64,000 bases of DNA, from positions 372,001 to 436,000 of the forward strand of contig NZ_RQWJ01000003.1 of NCBI RefSeq assembly GCF_003934285.1, written 5' to 3'. Positions 1-9,135 of the stretch are shown one piece after another (within the stretch, counting starts at the first letter, position 1; every line of letters starts with the position of its first letter). Below the pieces are notes generated by a model. The model saw nothing but the letters and a program-made list of their open reading frames with translations. It did no database searches and was not told where the DNA came from. Position numbers and translations under genes: made by a program. Origin of the DNA: Brevundimonas fluminis. Lineage in GTDB: Bacteria > Pseudomonadota > Alphaproteobacteria > Caulobacterales > Caulobacteraceae.

Positions 1-705
<705 letters not shown>

Positions 706-721
706 TCCGGCACGTGGCGAC

Positions 722-747
722 GCGGGCGGCTCCGGAGAGCCGCCCGC
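722..747. terminator. Bidirectional hairpin after rpoD
   Basis: A perfect 10-bp stem (GCGGGCGGCT / AGCCGCCCGC) with a 6-base loop lies 17 bases after the rpoD stop and 26 bases from the stop of the convergent secreted-protein gene. It has no T tract, so it may act as a weak or Rho-assisted terminator for both strands. Confidence 0.6.
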
Positions 748-772
748 GCGCCGCCCGCCCGCCGGGTGCGGC

Positions 773-1897
773 TCAGCAGCTCACCATGCGATCCACCGTG
801 TCCTCGACCAGGCGGTCGCGGCTGGATTGGCGGCCGGAGTCGCGGCGGGGGCGGTCGGAGCCCAGGATCCAGTTCGAGACGAAGTTTCCCGCCTCGCGGC
901 GCACGGCGCCTTCGAACGCCGAGCATTGGCGCGGCTCGTCCCGGGAGAGTTCCGGCTCGTGCTGGCGCTGGACGGCGGGCACCAGAAGGCCCTCGCCACG
1001 GCCATCTCCGTCCACGTCGCCCGAGGCCACGTGGACGCCGCCCCGTCCGGCGTCGGTACCCCGGCCGGCGGTCCGGTCGTCGCGGTCCGGACGCGCGCGA
1101 CGGTCGTCGCGTCGCGCCGGGTTCTGACGGCGCGGGGGCGAGGCGTCGCGGCGCCCGCGGGCGGGCTGTTGCGCCTGGACCGTGCCGGCCGAGCCGACGG
1201 CGCTCTGGTCCTCCAGGTCGGGATCGCCATGATAGAAGATGTGGACCGGCACTTCGATCCGGCGCAGGCCGGCGTAACGCTTGTCGCTCAGGTTCTGGCT
1301 GTCGTACTCGCACCAGCCGACCGCGTTCATGGTGATGGTCGTCTCGAACACGTCGTCGACGCGCAGGAAGTCGGCTTCCGAGCCTGCGCCGTTCTGGACG
1401 TAGTTTTCCAGACGCTCCTCCACCTCGCGGACGGGGTTGAATCCCAGGGAAATGCCGCCGCCCCAGTGGTCCGGAAACGCCACCGGCGCCTGGATGTTGT
1501 AGTTGCGGAGCTCCTCGTCAGCGCCCAGGGCCGCCATCGGCGAGTGCGACCAGGTGCCGATCGGATGGACGTCGACGCCGTCCGGAGTGGAGTGCAGGTT
1601 GGCGTTTCCGAACAGGATCTGGGCGGCGTCGGCCCGGGTGTGGGCGTTCTGGAAGGACTTGCACCAGACCTGGCCGGTGACGTTCAGCACCGGCGTGGGA
1701 GAGACGACGCGCAGGTCGCGCTGGGCCGGGTCGGTGCTGGCCGACTGGTTGCGCACCGAGACGTTCAACGCCGGGACGTTCGACGTCACGCTGACGTCGT
1801 GAACGGCGAAGGACATGACGGGAATGCCCGCGAACGCGGGGACCGGCGTCAGCGTCGACAGGGTCGCGCCGGCGAGCAGGGGAACGAGGGTCTTCAC
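773..1897 (-). CDS. Secreted protein of unknown function with Arg/Asp-rich C-terminal half
   Basis: I do not recognise the family. The GTG start at 1897 is chosen because GGAG lies 8 bases upstream and a classical signal peptide follows at once ([14 protein letters not shown]...VPAFAG, cleavage near residue 23). Residues about 25-240 look like a folded beta-rich exported domain with two cysteines in W-C contexts (QVWC, VGWC). Residues about 245-330 are low-complexity and rich in Arg, Asp and Gly, probably disordered, and the protein ends in Cys. Length is 374 residues. The frame stays open upstream of the chosen start, but that part reads like non-coding sequence. It converges on rpoD and is divergent from the XRE-like gene at 2093. 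Confidence 0.72.
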   Translation of the reverse strand: MKTLVPLLAGATLSTLTPVPAFAGIPVMSFAVHDVSVTSNVPALNVSVRNQSASTDPAQRDLRVVSPTPVLNVTGQVWCKSFQNAHTRADAAQILFGNANLHSTPDGVDVHPIGTWSHSPMAALGADEELRNYNIQAPVAFPDHWGGGISLGFNPVREVEERLENYVQNGAGSEADFLRVDDVFETTITMNAVGWCEYDSQNLSDKRYAGLRRIEVPVHIFYHGDPDLEDQSAVGSAGTVQAQQPARGRRDASPPRRQNPARRDDRRARPDRDDRTAGRGTDAGRGGVHVASGDVDGDGRGEGLLVPAVQRQHEPELSRDEPRQCSAFEGAVRREAGNFVSNWILGSDRPRRDSGRQSSRDRLVEDTVDRMVSC

Positions 1898-2092
1898 TTC
1901 GGATCTCCGGGTTCTAGGAGGGCGGAAAAGCTCCACCTTCTGGATCGGCCGCCGGGGGTCCGGCGATGCGGGGGCTTCTGGCCCAGGCCGGCGCAGCCGG
2001 GCAGGTGCAGCGCCGTGCGGCGGCGCGCGCTGGGGGTTGCATGAAGTTGCACGCGAGTTGCACGCAGGGGCTCGCCGTGAGATCGTCCGGGG

Positions 2093-2956
2093 ATGCGGCC
2101 GGACTCCTTCGCGGAAAAGCTCCGCCTCGTGCTCAAGGCGCTCGTGCTCAGCCGCACGGGCCTCGCCTCGGCCCTGAACGCGGACAAATCCCTGGTGGGA
2201 CGCTGGGCCGCGGGGAGCGTGATCCCGTCCGAGCACAACCTCGCCAAGCTGACGCGCTTCGTCGCCGGCCACGTCGACGGTTTCACCATGCTGGACTGGG
2301 ACCGCTCGACGGCGGAGTTCGCCGCCGTTCTGGGCGTCAGCGCCCACGGCGCCGCGCCGGACTGGATTCCGGCCCAGGTGATGGACGAGGCGCGACGGGG
2401 GGCCAGACAGCGCGGCTGGGCCTATGAGGGCCTGTGGCGGAGCACCCGGCCGTCGAGCGATCTGCCCGGCCGGTTCCTGTGCGACGTCACCGAGATCCGG
2501 AACGAGCCCGAGGACGCGATCCGGTTCCGCAGCGGCATCGAGGGCGTGCGCTATCGGGGCTCCGCCCTGATCCTCCAGAACCAGCTGTTCTCCTTCGGCG
2601 CCGACGCCCAGCACGGGACCGTCATCTTCGGCATCTTCAGCGGCATCGCCCGCCAGCGCGCTGAGGTCATCGAGGGGCTGTCCCTGGGAACGCTTCGGGA
2701 CGCGGGGGGATCGCCCCTGGCGGCGGCCTGCGTGATGGAGCGGATCGGCGACCTGACCGGCGATCGGGAGGAAGACGATCGGCGCTTCGAGACCGCCGTC
2801 GCGGAGCTGACGCCGCTGGCTCCGGAGGGCGCCGTGTCCGAGGAGGTGCGGAATCGGCTTGAGCGCACCTATTCGCCAGAGGCGCCCGGACTGTTGCGGC
2901 TGCTGTTCGCCCACTCCCTCTCGCGCGGAGCCCTGTTGGAGGCCCCGGCGGGCTGA
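2093..2956 (+). CDS. XRE-like helix-turn-helix regulator with C-terminal sensing domain of unknown type
   Basis: A 287-residue soluble protein. Residues about 5-60 resemble a Cro/C1-type helix-turn-helix (LSRTGLASALNADKSLVGRWAAG, then IPSEHNLAKLTRF). The remaining 220 residues look like a globular ligand or effector domain with no motif I can name. It is divergent from the secreted protein ending at 773 across 195 bp, so it may control that gene or itself. The ATG at 2093 is the first start that keeps the helix-turn-helix complete. Function is inferred from the N-terminus only. Confidence 0.75.
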   Translation: MRPDSFAEKLRLVLKALVLSRTGLASALNADKSLVGRWAAGSVIPSEHNLAKLTRFVAGHVDGFTMLDWDRSTAEFAAVLGVSAHGAAPDWIPAQVMDEARRGARQRGWAYEGLWRSTRPSSDLPGRFLCDVTEIRNEPEDAIRFRSGIEGVRYRGSALILQNQLFSFGADAQHGTVIFGIFSGIARQRAEVIEGLSLGTLRDAGGSPLAAACVMERIGDLTGDREEDDRRFETAVAELTPLAPEGAVSEEVRNRLERTYSPEAPGLLRLLFAHSLSRGALLEAPAG

Positions 2957-3027
2957 TCGGCGCGCGGCGACTGGACGGGCCCGGAAACCGCGATCATGGT
3001 GAACGCGGGTCTGGCGGGGGCGGCGTC

Positions 3028-3558
3028 ATGGTCGGCATAGGACATCTGAAGCGGCGGTTGGGGCAGTACGCCGGCGTCTGGGTCGGGTCGTTCCTGCTGG
3101 CGGGGGCCGTGATGCTCGGGCTCATGGCGACCGGCGCGGACCTGATGGACGCGGCCGATCTCGCCCTGCCCGTCCTGCTGTCCCTGACGGCCCTGACGCT
3201 GGGGGCGGGGGTGGTGATCAGCTTCTTCTCGACCGAGACGCCGATGACCAAAATTCTCGTCCTGGTCCTCGCCCTGCTTCTGCTGCTCCCCCTGCTTTGG
3301 TCGCCCGTCGCGGCGGCGGCGGCCATCGCCTTCGTCGCCGACCGCCCGATCGAATACTCCCAGGCCTACGTCGCCTTCCGGCTGGGCGTGTCGGACGTGC
3401 TGTGGTCGGCCTCGCAGCTCATCGGATACGGCGGCTTCCTCGACGCCCTGTGGAGCGCCTTTCAGTGGGTCGCCAGCATCGTCGGCTTCATCTCCGCCTG
3501 GGTGAACGCCTGGCCGGTCATCAAGCGCCTGCTGGGCCAGGAGCCGACGCCGGCCTGA
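3028..3558 (+). CDS. Small integral membrane protein of unknown function
   Basis: A 176-residue protein with hydrophobic segments near residues 17-35, 45-65 and 75-100, then a less hydrophobic C-terminal region rich in Trp and aromatic residues (SQAYVAFRLGVSD, FQWVASIVGFISAWVNAW). It ends with a short basic tail. No enzyme motif is visible. It lies 71 bases after the XRE-like gene on the same strand, so the two may be co-transcribed. I cannot assign a family. Confidence 0.7.
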   Translation: MVGIGHLKRRLGQYAGVWVGSFLLAGAVMLGLMATGADLMDAADLALPVLLSLTALTLGAGVVISFFSTETPMTKILVLVLALLLLLPLLWSPVAAAAAIAFVADRPIEYSQAYVAFRLGVSDVLWSASQLIGYGGFLDALWSAFQWVASIVGFISAWVNAWPVIKRLLGQEPTPA

Positions 3559-3574
3559 CGGCTCTCCCTTTCTG

Positions 3575-3606
3575 GCCCTGCCGCTCGTGCCGCGGGCGCT
3601 CGCTGC
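3575..3606 (+). repeat. Dispersed intergenic repeat, copy 1
   Basis: This 32-base stretch matches 27213-27244 at 30 of 32 positions (differences at the 7th and 14th bases). It contains the core GCCGCGGGCGCTCGCTGC. It lies just downstream of a gene stop in non-coding DNA, as does the second copy next to the RNase P RNA gene. Confidence 0.6.
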
Positions 3607-3619
3607 CACAGGGCGAGGC

Positions 3620-3967
3620 TCAGTGCTCGGCGATCACCTCGAAGCCGGCGTAGATCATCCGCTTGCCGTCCCACGGCGGCGTGGCGCCGTGCATGCGCGC
3701 GTCCTGCATGATCGCCTCCCAGCCCGCGTCGCGCGCCGCCTTGTCCGGCCAGGTGATCCAGCCGACGGCGACCGTCTCGCCGTCTTGGAGCGCCACGGAT
3801 TTCTTGAAGTCGGTCAGCTTGCCGTCCGGCACTTCGGCGCCCCAGCACTCGGTCACGGCGATCGCGCCGTGTTCCCTGAACAGCGGCGACTGCTTCGCCG
3901 AATGGGCCAGGTACGCCTCCTTGTCGGCGGTCTTCACGGGGATGACGGTGATGTCGACGAAGGGCAT
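3620..3967 (-). CDS. DUF1428 family protein
   Basis: A 115-residue protein of the DUF1428 (YbaA-like) family, a ferredoxin-like dimeric alpha/beta barrel fold of unknown function. Family signatures are the start (VDITVIPVKTADKEAYLAHS), the central W-G pair (CWGAEVPDGKLTDF) and the end (WDGKRMIYAGFEVIAE). It is the last gene of a minus-strand cluster with a second DUF1428 gene 70 bases upstream and a VOC protein before that. Paralogue identity is moderate, so the pair is an old duplication or two separately acquired members. Confidence 0.88.
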   Translation of the reverse strand: MPFVDITVIPVKTADKEAYLAHSAKQSPLFREHGAIAVTECWGAEVPDGKLTDFKKSVALQDGETVAVGWITWPDKAARDAGWEAIMQDARMHGATPPWDGKRMIYAGFEVIAEH

Positions 3968-4037
3968 GTCGGTCTCCGGATGAGGGTGCGGCCGGAACGT
4001 CGGGTCCCGGCCGCAGGTGGGGGTTGAGCCTGAGGGA

Positions 4038-4391
4038 TCAGACGCCTTGTTCGAAGATCGGCGCGAAGCCGCCCCACATCATGCGCTTGCCGTCAAAGGG
4101 CATGTCCATCTCCTGCCAGGCTGGGTCCGTCTCCATCGTGGCGTAGCACGCGTCGGCCGTCGCCTTGTCCGGCCACTTGATCCAGGAGAAGACCGGGACC
4201 TCTCCCTCCTCCAGCTTCACGGCCAGATCGAAGCCCGTCACCTTGCCCGGCGGGATGTCGTCGCCCCAGGTCTCGACCAGCTGAAGCGCCCCGTACTTCT
4301 GGAACACCGGCCAGGATTTCGCGGCCGAAGCGATGTAGCGGTCCTTGTCGGCGCTCTTCACCGGGGTCAGGAAGCCGGAATAGTAAGTCAT
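4038..4391 (-). CDS. DUF1428 family protein, second copy
   Basis: A 117-residue DUF1428 protein. The ATG at 4391 is fixed by a strong ribosome-binding site (AAGGAG seven bases upstream). It shares with its neighbour the pattern VKSADKDRYIASAAKSWPVF, then VETWGDDIPPGKVTGFDLAV, and ends with DGKRMMWGGFAPIF. It lies 29 bases downstream of the VOC-family gene on the same strand and is probably translated from the same message. Biochemical role is unknown. Confidence 0.9.
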   Translation of the reverse strand: MTYYSGFLTPVKSADKDRYIASAAKSWPVFQKYGALQLVETWGDDIPPGKVTGFDLAVKLEEGEVPVFSWIKWPDKATADACYATMETDPAWQEMDMPFDGKRMMWGGFAPIFEQGV

Positions 4392-4420
4392 GACAGTCTC
4401 CTTTCTGAGTGGTCGAGGGG

Positions 4421-4912
4421 TCAGCCCGCGGCGTCCGCGGCGGTCTGGATGGTGGCGATGTCGATCTTCTTCATCTTCATCATGGCGTCGAAGCCGGCCT
4501 TGGCCCGCGCGGGGTTCGGGTCGCGGTGCAGGTCCATGAGCGCCTTGGGGGTGATCTGCCAGTTGACCCCCCAGCGGTCCTTGCACCAGCCGCACATGCT
4601 TTCCGCGCCGCCGTTGCCGACGATGGCGTCCCACAGCCGGTCGGTCTCGGCCTGGTCGTCGGTGTAGATCTGGAAAGAGATCGCCTCGGTCTGCGGGAAG
4701 ATCGGCCCGCCGTTCAGGCCGACGAACGACTTGCCCGCCAGAGTGAACTCCACGACCAGCACGTCGCCGGCCTTGGTCGAGGGATTGTCGGCGGGCGCCC
4801 GCGCCACGGTGTCGATCCGGCTGTCGGGCAGGCCCAGCGAGACGTAGAACTTCGCGGCCTCCTCCGCCTGGTTCACGTCGTACCAGATGCAGGGCGTGAT
4901 CTTGTCGGGCAT
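4421..4912 (-). CDS. VOC superfamily PhnB-like protein
   Basis: A 163-residue vicinal-oxygen-chelate fold protein of the PhnB / 3-demethylubiquinone-methyltransferase-like type. Visible hallmarks are KITPCIWYDVNQAEEAAKFY at the start, the GKSFVGLNGGP strand, and the conserved C-terminal part MCGWCKDRWGVNWQITPKAL. Members are often annotated as glyoxalase-like, but the substrate is rarely known. It heads or joins a minus-strand set with two DUF1428 genes. The same gene combination occurs near HxlR regulators elsewhere, so a role in a small stress or xenobiotic response is plausible but inferred. Confidence 0.9.
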   Translation of the reverse strand: MPDKITPCIWYDVNQAEEAAKFYVSLGLPDSRIDTVARAPADNPSTKAGDVLVVEFTLAGKSFVGLNGGPIFPQTEAISFQIYTDDQAETDRLWDAIVGNGGAESMCGWCKDRWGVNWQITPKALMDLHRDPNPARAKAGFDAMMKMKKIDIATIQTAADAAG

Positions 4913-4980
4913 CGGAAGTCTCCTTCTTGGGGAGCCGGGCTCGGCCCGCGGGCGGCGCGGCCTGGGGCGGGGGTTCGCAG

Positions 4981-5376
4981 TCAGGTCTTCGGTTGTGAGG
5001 AACGTCGCAGCACGCCGCCCGCGACGGACATCGCCGCCACGTACAGCCAGAACAACAGATGATCGGCCGAGGGGGTAGCCGCGCGGCCTTCCGCGATCGC
5101 CAGCGCGGTCAGCGCGAGGGCCAGCGTCGCGGCGCCGGGAAGGCGCAGACGGCGGGTCGCGACCAGGAGCGCCCCGGCCAGAAGGGCGCCGCCGACGAAC
5201 GGCTCAAGGCGGTCCAGCGAGGCCGCGCCCGGAACCATCGAGTGGTCCACGGTCAGGCGGGTGATCCCGTCCGCCGCGGCGAAGGCGCCGGCCACGACGG
5301 TCAACGCGCGCCCGGTCCACGCAAGGGGAGAGGGCAGGGCGGCCCGGCGGACGGGCCTGACGTCGATGGCGGTCAC
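4981..5376 (-). CDS. Small four-helix membrane protein (DoxX-like, tentative)
   Basis: A 131-residue hydrophobic protein with about four transmembrane helices (near residues 20-38, 55-78, 83-100 and 108-125). The GTG start at 5376 is preferred to an ATG at 5439 because AGGAGG lies six bases upstream, and because the longer form would run almost into the divergent HxlR gene. The layout resembles DoxX-like proteins, but no diagnostic motif is decisive. It sits first in the minus-strand cluster divergent from the HxlR regulator. Confidence 0.7.
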   Translation of the reverse strand: MTAIDVRPVRRAALPSPLAWTGRALTVVAGAFAAADGITRLTVDHSMVPGAASLDRLEPFVGGALLAGALLVATRRLRLPGAATLALALTALAIAEGRAATPSADHLLFWLYVAAMSVAGGVLRRSSQPKT

Positions 5377-5441
5377 GGTGTCCCTCCTGTCCGGGGCTTC
5401 GATGTTGCGACTCCTGCGCCCCTGGATTACATTAGTCAACC

Positions 5442-6119
5442 ATGAAGTTAGAAAAAATAACTAGTAAGTCCGCAAAAGCGTCCCGCTGGTATGACGACGC
5501 CTGCGGAACCGCCCATGCGCTGGAACTGGTGGGCGAGCGCTGGTCCTTGCTGATCGTGCGCGAGCTGCTGCTGGGCCCGCGCCGGTTCGGGGACCTCAAG
5601 TCCTCGCTGAAGGGAATCAGCGCCAACGTCCTGACCCAGCGCCTGGAAGGGCTGGAGGCCGCGGGCGTCGCCGCCCGCCGCAAGCTGCCGCCGCCGGCCT
5701 CGGTGCAGGTCTATGAACTGACTGACTGGGGCATGGAGGCCGAGGAGGCGATCAAGAGCCTGGGCCGCTGGGCCGCGCGCTCGCCCGACCACGACCCGAC
5801 CCTGCCGCTCAGTGCCGTCTCCTTCATGCTGTCGATGCGGACCATGTTCGCCGCCGATCGCGCGGGCGCCGCCGACCTGTCGATCGGCTTCCTCATCGGC
5901 GAGGAAGCGTTCCGCGCCCGGATCAAGGACGGCCGGCTCACCGCCGAACGGGGAGAAGCCGAGGCGCCGGACGCCGTCGTCACGGCGTCGCCGGAAGAGC
6001 TGGCCGGCTTCCTGTACGTCGGCGCGCCGCTGCCGCCGGGCGCCGTGGCGGGCGACGCCGAGGCGCTCGACCGCTACGCCGCCCTGTTCGGCCTTCCGGA
6101 CAAGGCCTGCGTCGTCTGA
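5442..6119 (+). CDS. HxlR-family transcriptional regulator with C-terminal SCP2-like domain
   Basis: A 225-residue regulator. Residues about 15-110 form an HxlR-type winged helix (CGTAHALELVGERWSLLIVR, LLLGPRRFGDLKSSLKGIS, LTQRLEGLEAAGVAARR). Residues about 120-225 resemble an SCP2/sterol-carrier-like ligand domain, as seen in longer HxlR proteins. It is divergent from the membrane-protein/VOC/DUF1428 cluster across 65 bp, which makes that cluster its likely target. No Shine-Dalgarno sequence precedes the ATG. The first codons are unusually AT-rich for this genome and contain the inverted repeat AGTTA-N7-TAACT (5446-5462), a possible autoregulatory site. Confidence 0.9.
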   Translation: MKLEKITSKSAKASRWYDDACGTAHALELVGERWSLLIVRELLLGPRRFGDLKSSLKGISANVLTQRLEGLEAAGVAARRKLPPPASVQVYELTDWGMEAEEAIKSLGRWAARSPDHDPTLPLSAVSFMLSMRTMFAADRAGAADLSIGFLIGEEAFRARIKDGRLTAERGEAEAPDAVVTASPEELAGFLYVGAPLPPGAVAGDAEALDRYAALFGLPDKACVV

Positions 6120-6157
6120 AGATTGCCAAGGCCCCGCGCCGGGGGCAGGGTTCCCCC

Positions 6158-6481
6158 ATGAGCCCGCAACCCGCATTCGGCGACCGGTTCGCCTCGTTCG
6201 ACGAGTTCTATCCCTTCTACATCCACGAGCATTCGAACCGCACGTGCCGGCGGATCCACGTGGTGGGGTCAGGCCTCGTGCTGTTGGCGCTGGCGGCGGC
6301 CATCGTGACGCGCAACGCCTGGTGGCTGCTGGCCATGCCGGTGATCGGCTACGGCTTCGCCTGGGTGGGCCACTTCTTCTTCGAGAAGAACCGCCCGGCC
6401 ACCTTCAAGTATCCGCTGTGGAGCCTGATGGGCGACTGGCGGATGTTCTTCGAGACGATCAGCGGCAGGCGCCGGTTCTGA
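6158..6481 (+). CDS. Mpo1-like (DUF962) membrane protein
   Basis: A 107-residue protein of the DUF962/Mpo1-like family. It shows the conserved FYPFYIHEHSN and RRIHVVGS motifs near residues 17-42, two transmembrane segments (about 40-58 and 62-80), and WVGHFFFEKNRPATF before the C-terminus. In yeast Mpo1 the conserved histidines hold iron for alpha-oxidation of 2-hydroxy fatty acids; whether the bacterial protein does this is not known. The stop TGA abuts the stop of the convergent gene, forming TGATCA. Confidence 0.9.
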   Translation: MSPQPAFGDRFASFDEFYPFYIHEHSNRTCRRIHVVGSGLVLLALAAAIVTRNAWWLLAMPVIGYGFAWVGHFFFEKNRPATFKYPLWSLMGDWRMFFETISGRRRF

Positions 6482-7156
6482 TCAGTCCCAGGCGGGCGGG
6501 CAGCCGTCGAAGCGGCCGGCCTCGACGACGGTCAGCGTCGACATGTTCAGCGGCATGGCGGGACGCATCGAGCCCCGGCCGTGGCCGGTGTACAGGTCGA
6601 TCTTGTTCCCCTTGATCGCCCCACCGGTGTCGGAGGCGTACCAGTAACCGTCGTGGACCGTGCCGTCCGGCATCTGCATGCCGACCGTTTCCTTGATGAA
6701 CAGGCGCGTGCGGCGGGGGACCACGCGGGGGTCGATGGCCACGGTGCGCATGGCGATGGGCCGGCACCCGAGCGAGTCGTTGCCCGTCGCTCCGCCGCCG
6801 CCCGCATGATAGAGACGCGCCGAAAGACGCCAGTCGGCCTCCGCCGCCATGTGCTCCGCCTGCTCGGCGCTGAGGGTGGCCCCCGTCGCCGCTTCCGCCG
6901 CCGCCTTCGCCGCCGCCTCGGCCGCGATCAGCTGGTCGTAGGGGACCGGATCCGCGGGGGCGCTGGGGGTGAAGGTCATGGCCCAGACGAGGGCCAGCAC
7001 GGCGGCTGCGGTGGACACGCGGAGACTCGCGGAGACGCCGGACCCGACCGCCGGCGGGGGGCTTTTCCGGGCGAATTGGGGCGGAAACCGGGCGACGAAC
7101 CTTCGTTCGGCGGCGAGGCAGGACCGTCGCGGCCGCGCCTTCATCCCGAAAGTCAC
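6482..7156 (-). CDS. 3D-domain (MltA-type double-psi beta-barrel) exported protein
   Basis: A 224-residue protein with a basic N-terminus, one hydrophobic segment near residues 46-66 (signal anchor or late signal peptide), an Ala-rich linker, and a C-terminal 3D domain. The three-aspartate signature region is visible as VAIDPRVVPRRTRLFI, then WYASDTGGAIKGNKIDLYTG. Such domains occur in lytic transglycosylases and Rpf/YuiC-type cell-wall enzymes, so peptidoglycan cleavage in the periplasm is likely. A shorter form beginning at a later Met would still keep the hydrophobic segment; the start is uncertain. Confidence 0.85.
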   Translation of the reverse strand: MTFGMKARPRRSCLAAERRFVARFPPQFARKSPPPAVGSGVSASLRVSTAAAVLALVWAMTFTPSAPADPVPYDQLIAAEAAAKAAAEAATGATLSAEQAEHMAAEADWRLSARLYHAGGGGATGNDSLGCRPIAMRTVAIDPRVVPRRTRLFIKETVGMQMPDGTVHDGYWYASDTGGAIKGNKIDLYTGHGRGSMRPAMPLNMSTLTVVEAGRFDGCPPAWD

Positions 7157-7289
7157 GCCTTTCCGGCGGCTTGGCCCGGTTCCACAGGCGGAGGTGCGAC
7201 CGGTCGTCGCCTGGGGATAAGTCGGAGCTCCTCTCCCCCTGCGCCGCGCCGCGGCCTATGAGGGCGGCGAAGTCTCCGGAGACCGCCGC

Positions 7290-8312
7290 ATGAAACGCCT
7301 GCTCCTCGCCGCCGCCGCCGTCGTCGTCCTCGCCGCCCCCGCCGCCGACGTCTCCGCCTGGGGCGCCACCGGCCACCGCATGGTCGGCATGGCGGCCATG
7401 CGCGCCCTGCCGGACGAGCTGCCGGCCTTCCTGCGCGATCCCGCGGCGGCGGCCGAGGTCGGCGAGCTGTCGCGCGAGCCGGACCGCGGCAAGGGCGCCG
7501 GCCAGCCGCACGACCGCGAGCGGGACACGGCCCACTTCGTCGACATGATCGAGGACGGCCGGATCATGACCGAGGCCGGCCCCTCGATCGACGATCTGCC
7601 CCGGCTGAAATCCGAGTACGACGCCGCCCTGCTGGCCGTGGGCATCAAGGTGGACGACGCGGGCTATCTGCCCTTCGCCCTGATGGACGCGCATCAGCAG
7701 CTGGTCTCCGACCTGGCGCACTGGCGCGTGCTCAATGCCGCCGAAGCCCGCGAGACCGATCTGGCCCGGCGCGCCTGGTACCGCGAGGATCGCATCCGCC
7801 GCGAGGGCCTGATCCTGCGCACCATCGGCGAGCTGAGCCACTACGTCGGCGACGGTTCGCAGCCGCATCACGTGACCATTCATTACAACGGCTGGTCCTC
7901 CGGCGTGCCGAACCCGGAGGGGTTCACGACCTCGCGGCGGACGCACGGCCTGTTCGAGGGCGACTTCGTGCGCGATCACGTGCGCTTCCAGGAGGTCGAG
8001 GCCGCCATGCCCGCGCCGGTGCTGGAGGGGTTCGAGCTGCGCCCGCGCATCGCCGGCTATCTGCGCACCACGCTGGCCGAGGTGACGCCCTTCTACCGGC
8101 TGGAGAAGGCCGGCGGCTTCGCCCCGGGCGACGCGCGCGGGATACAGTTCGCCACCGGCCGTCTGGCCGCCGGCGCGGCGGAGCTGCGGGACCTCATCAC
8201 CATCGCCTGGCGCCTGTCGGCCAACTCGGAGGTCGGCTGGCCCAAGGTGAAGGTCGCGGACGTCGAGGCGGGCACGGCCGATCCGTGGCTGCCCATGATC
8301 GGCGGGGACTGA
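7290..8312 (+). CDS. Secreted S1/P1-type zinc-dependent nuclease
   Basis: A 340-residue exported protein of the S1/P1 nuclease / zinc phospholipase C superfamily. After a signal peptide (residues 1-23, ending VSA) the predicted mature N-terminus begins with W24-G and GHR at 28-30. This matches the family rule that the N-terminal Trp and nearby His bind zinc. Further metal ligands are likely in RDTAHFVDM, ALMDAHQQLVSDL, ELSHYVGDGSQPHHVT and RTHGLFEGDFV. It probably degrades single-stranded nucleic acids outside the cytoplasm for phosphate or nucleotide scavenging. It overlaps the start of the TrmJ-like gene by 28 bases if the GTG at 8285 is used. Confidence 0.88.
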   Translation: MKRLLLAAAAVVVLAAPAADVSAWGATGHRMVGMAAMRALPDELPAFLRDPAAAAEVGELSREPDRGKGAGQPHDRERDTAHFVDMIEDGRIMTEAGPSIDDLPRLKSEYDAALLAVGIKVDDAGYLPFALMDAHQQLVSDLAHWRVLNAAEARETDLARRAWYREDRIRREGLILRTIGELSHYVGDGSQPHHVTIHYNGWSSGVPNPEGFTTSRRTHGLFEGDFVRDHVRFQEVEAAMPAPVLEGFELRPRIAGYLRTTLAEVTPFYRLEKAGGFAPGDARGIQFATGRLAAGAAELRDLITIAWRLSANSEVGWPKVKVADVEAGTADPWLPMIGGD

Positions 8313-9079
8313 GCCTGACCCCGCCCTGCGTCATCCTCGACCGGCCCCAGCTGGCCGACAACATCGGCGCCGTGGCCCGCGTCATGGCCAATTTCGGCCT
8401 GAGCGACCTGCGGCTGGTCAGCCCCCGGGACGGCTGGCCGCAGGACCGGGCCTGGGCCACGGCCTCGGGCGCCGACTGGGTGCTGGACGGCGCCCGCGTC
8501 TTCGAGGACGTGGCCGCGGCGGTGGCGGACCTGCAGACGGTCTACGCCACCACGGCCCGGCCGCGGGAGACGCGCCAGCCGGTCCTGACGCCCCGGCAGG
8601 CGGCGGCGGAGCTGAACGCGGCGGCCGCCGAAGGCCAGTCCGTCGGCCTGCTGTTCGGCGGCGAGCGGGCCGGGCTGGAGACCCAGGACGTGGTGCGCTG
8701 CACCGGCATCGTCACCATCCCGATCGACCCGCGCCATCACAGCCTCAACCTGGCCCAGGCGGTGGCGATCACGGCCTATGAGTGGCGGACCACGGTGCTG
8801 GACGCCCCGCCGCCGCGGTTCCGCGAGGCCGACCCCCCGGCCTCGGCCGAGCTGGTCGAGGGCTTCATCGGCCATCTGGAGGCCGAGCTGGAGGCGGGCG
8901 GCTTCTTCCATCCGCCGGACAAGAAGCCGTCGATGATGCGCAACCTGCGCGCCCTGTTCGCCCGCGCCCAGTTGAGCGAGCAGGAGGTGGCCACCCTGCG
9001 CGGCGCCGTCCACGCCCTGGCGAAGGGGCGGGGGCGGGTGCTGGCGAAACTGGCGGCGCAGGCGCGGGGCGAGGGGTAG
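8285..9079 (+). CDS. trmJ: TrmJ-like SPOUT-family RNA 2'-O-methyltransferase
   Basis: A 264-residue SpoU-type methyltransferase that makes a 2'-O-methyl nucleoside in RNA, most likely at position 32 of tRNA. The three family motifs are clear: DNIGAVARVMANFGLSDLRL (motif 1), LLFGGERAGLETQDV with VTIPIDP (motif 2), and HHSLNLAQAVAITAYE (motif 3, the SAM-binding knot). The C-terminal 80 residues form the helical TrmJ extension (RNLRALFARAQLSEQEV). The exact start is uncertain: GTG at 8285 lies inside the preceding gene, and the family core begins about 15 codons later. The family call is firm; the target base is inferred. Confidence 0.9.
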   Translation: MAAHDRRGLSLTPPCVILDRPQLADNIGAVARVMANFGLSDLRLVSPRDGWPQDRAWATASGADWVLDGARVFEDVAAAVADLQTVYATTARPRETRQPVLTPRQAAAELNAAAAEGQSVGLLFGGERAGLETQDVVRCTGIVTIPIDPRHHSLNLAQAVAITAYEWRTTVLDAPPPRFREADPPASAELVEGFIGHLEAELEAGGFFHPPDKKPSMMRNLRALFARAQLSEQEVATLRGAVHALAKGRGRVLAKLAAQARGEG

Positions 9080-9135
9080 GGCAGGGCCGCCGCGTCCTTT
9101 TCCCGGGGCCAGGGGGTTCCGCTCCGACGCTCCCC

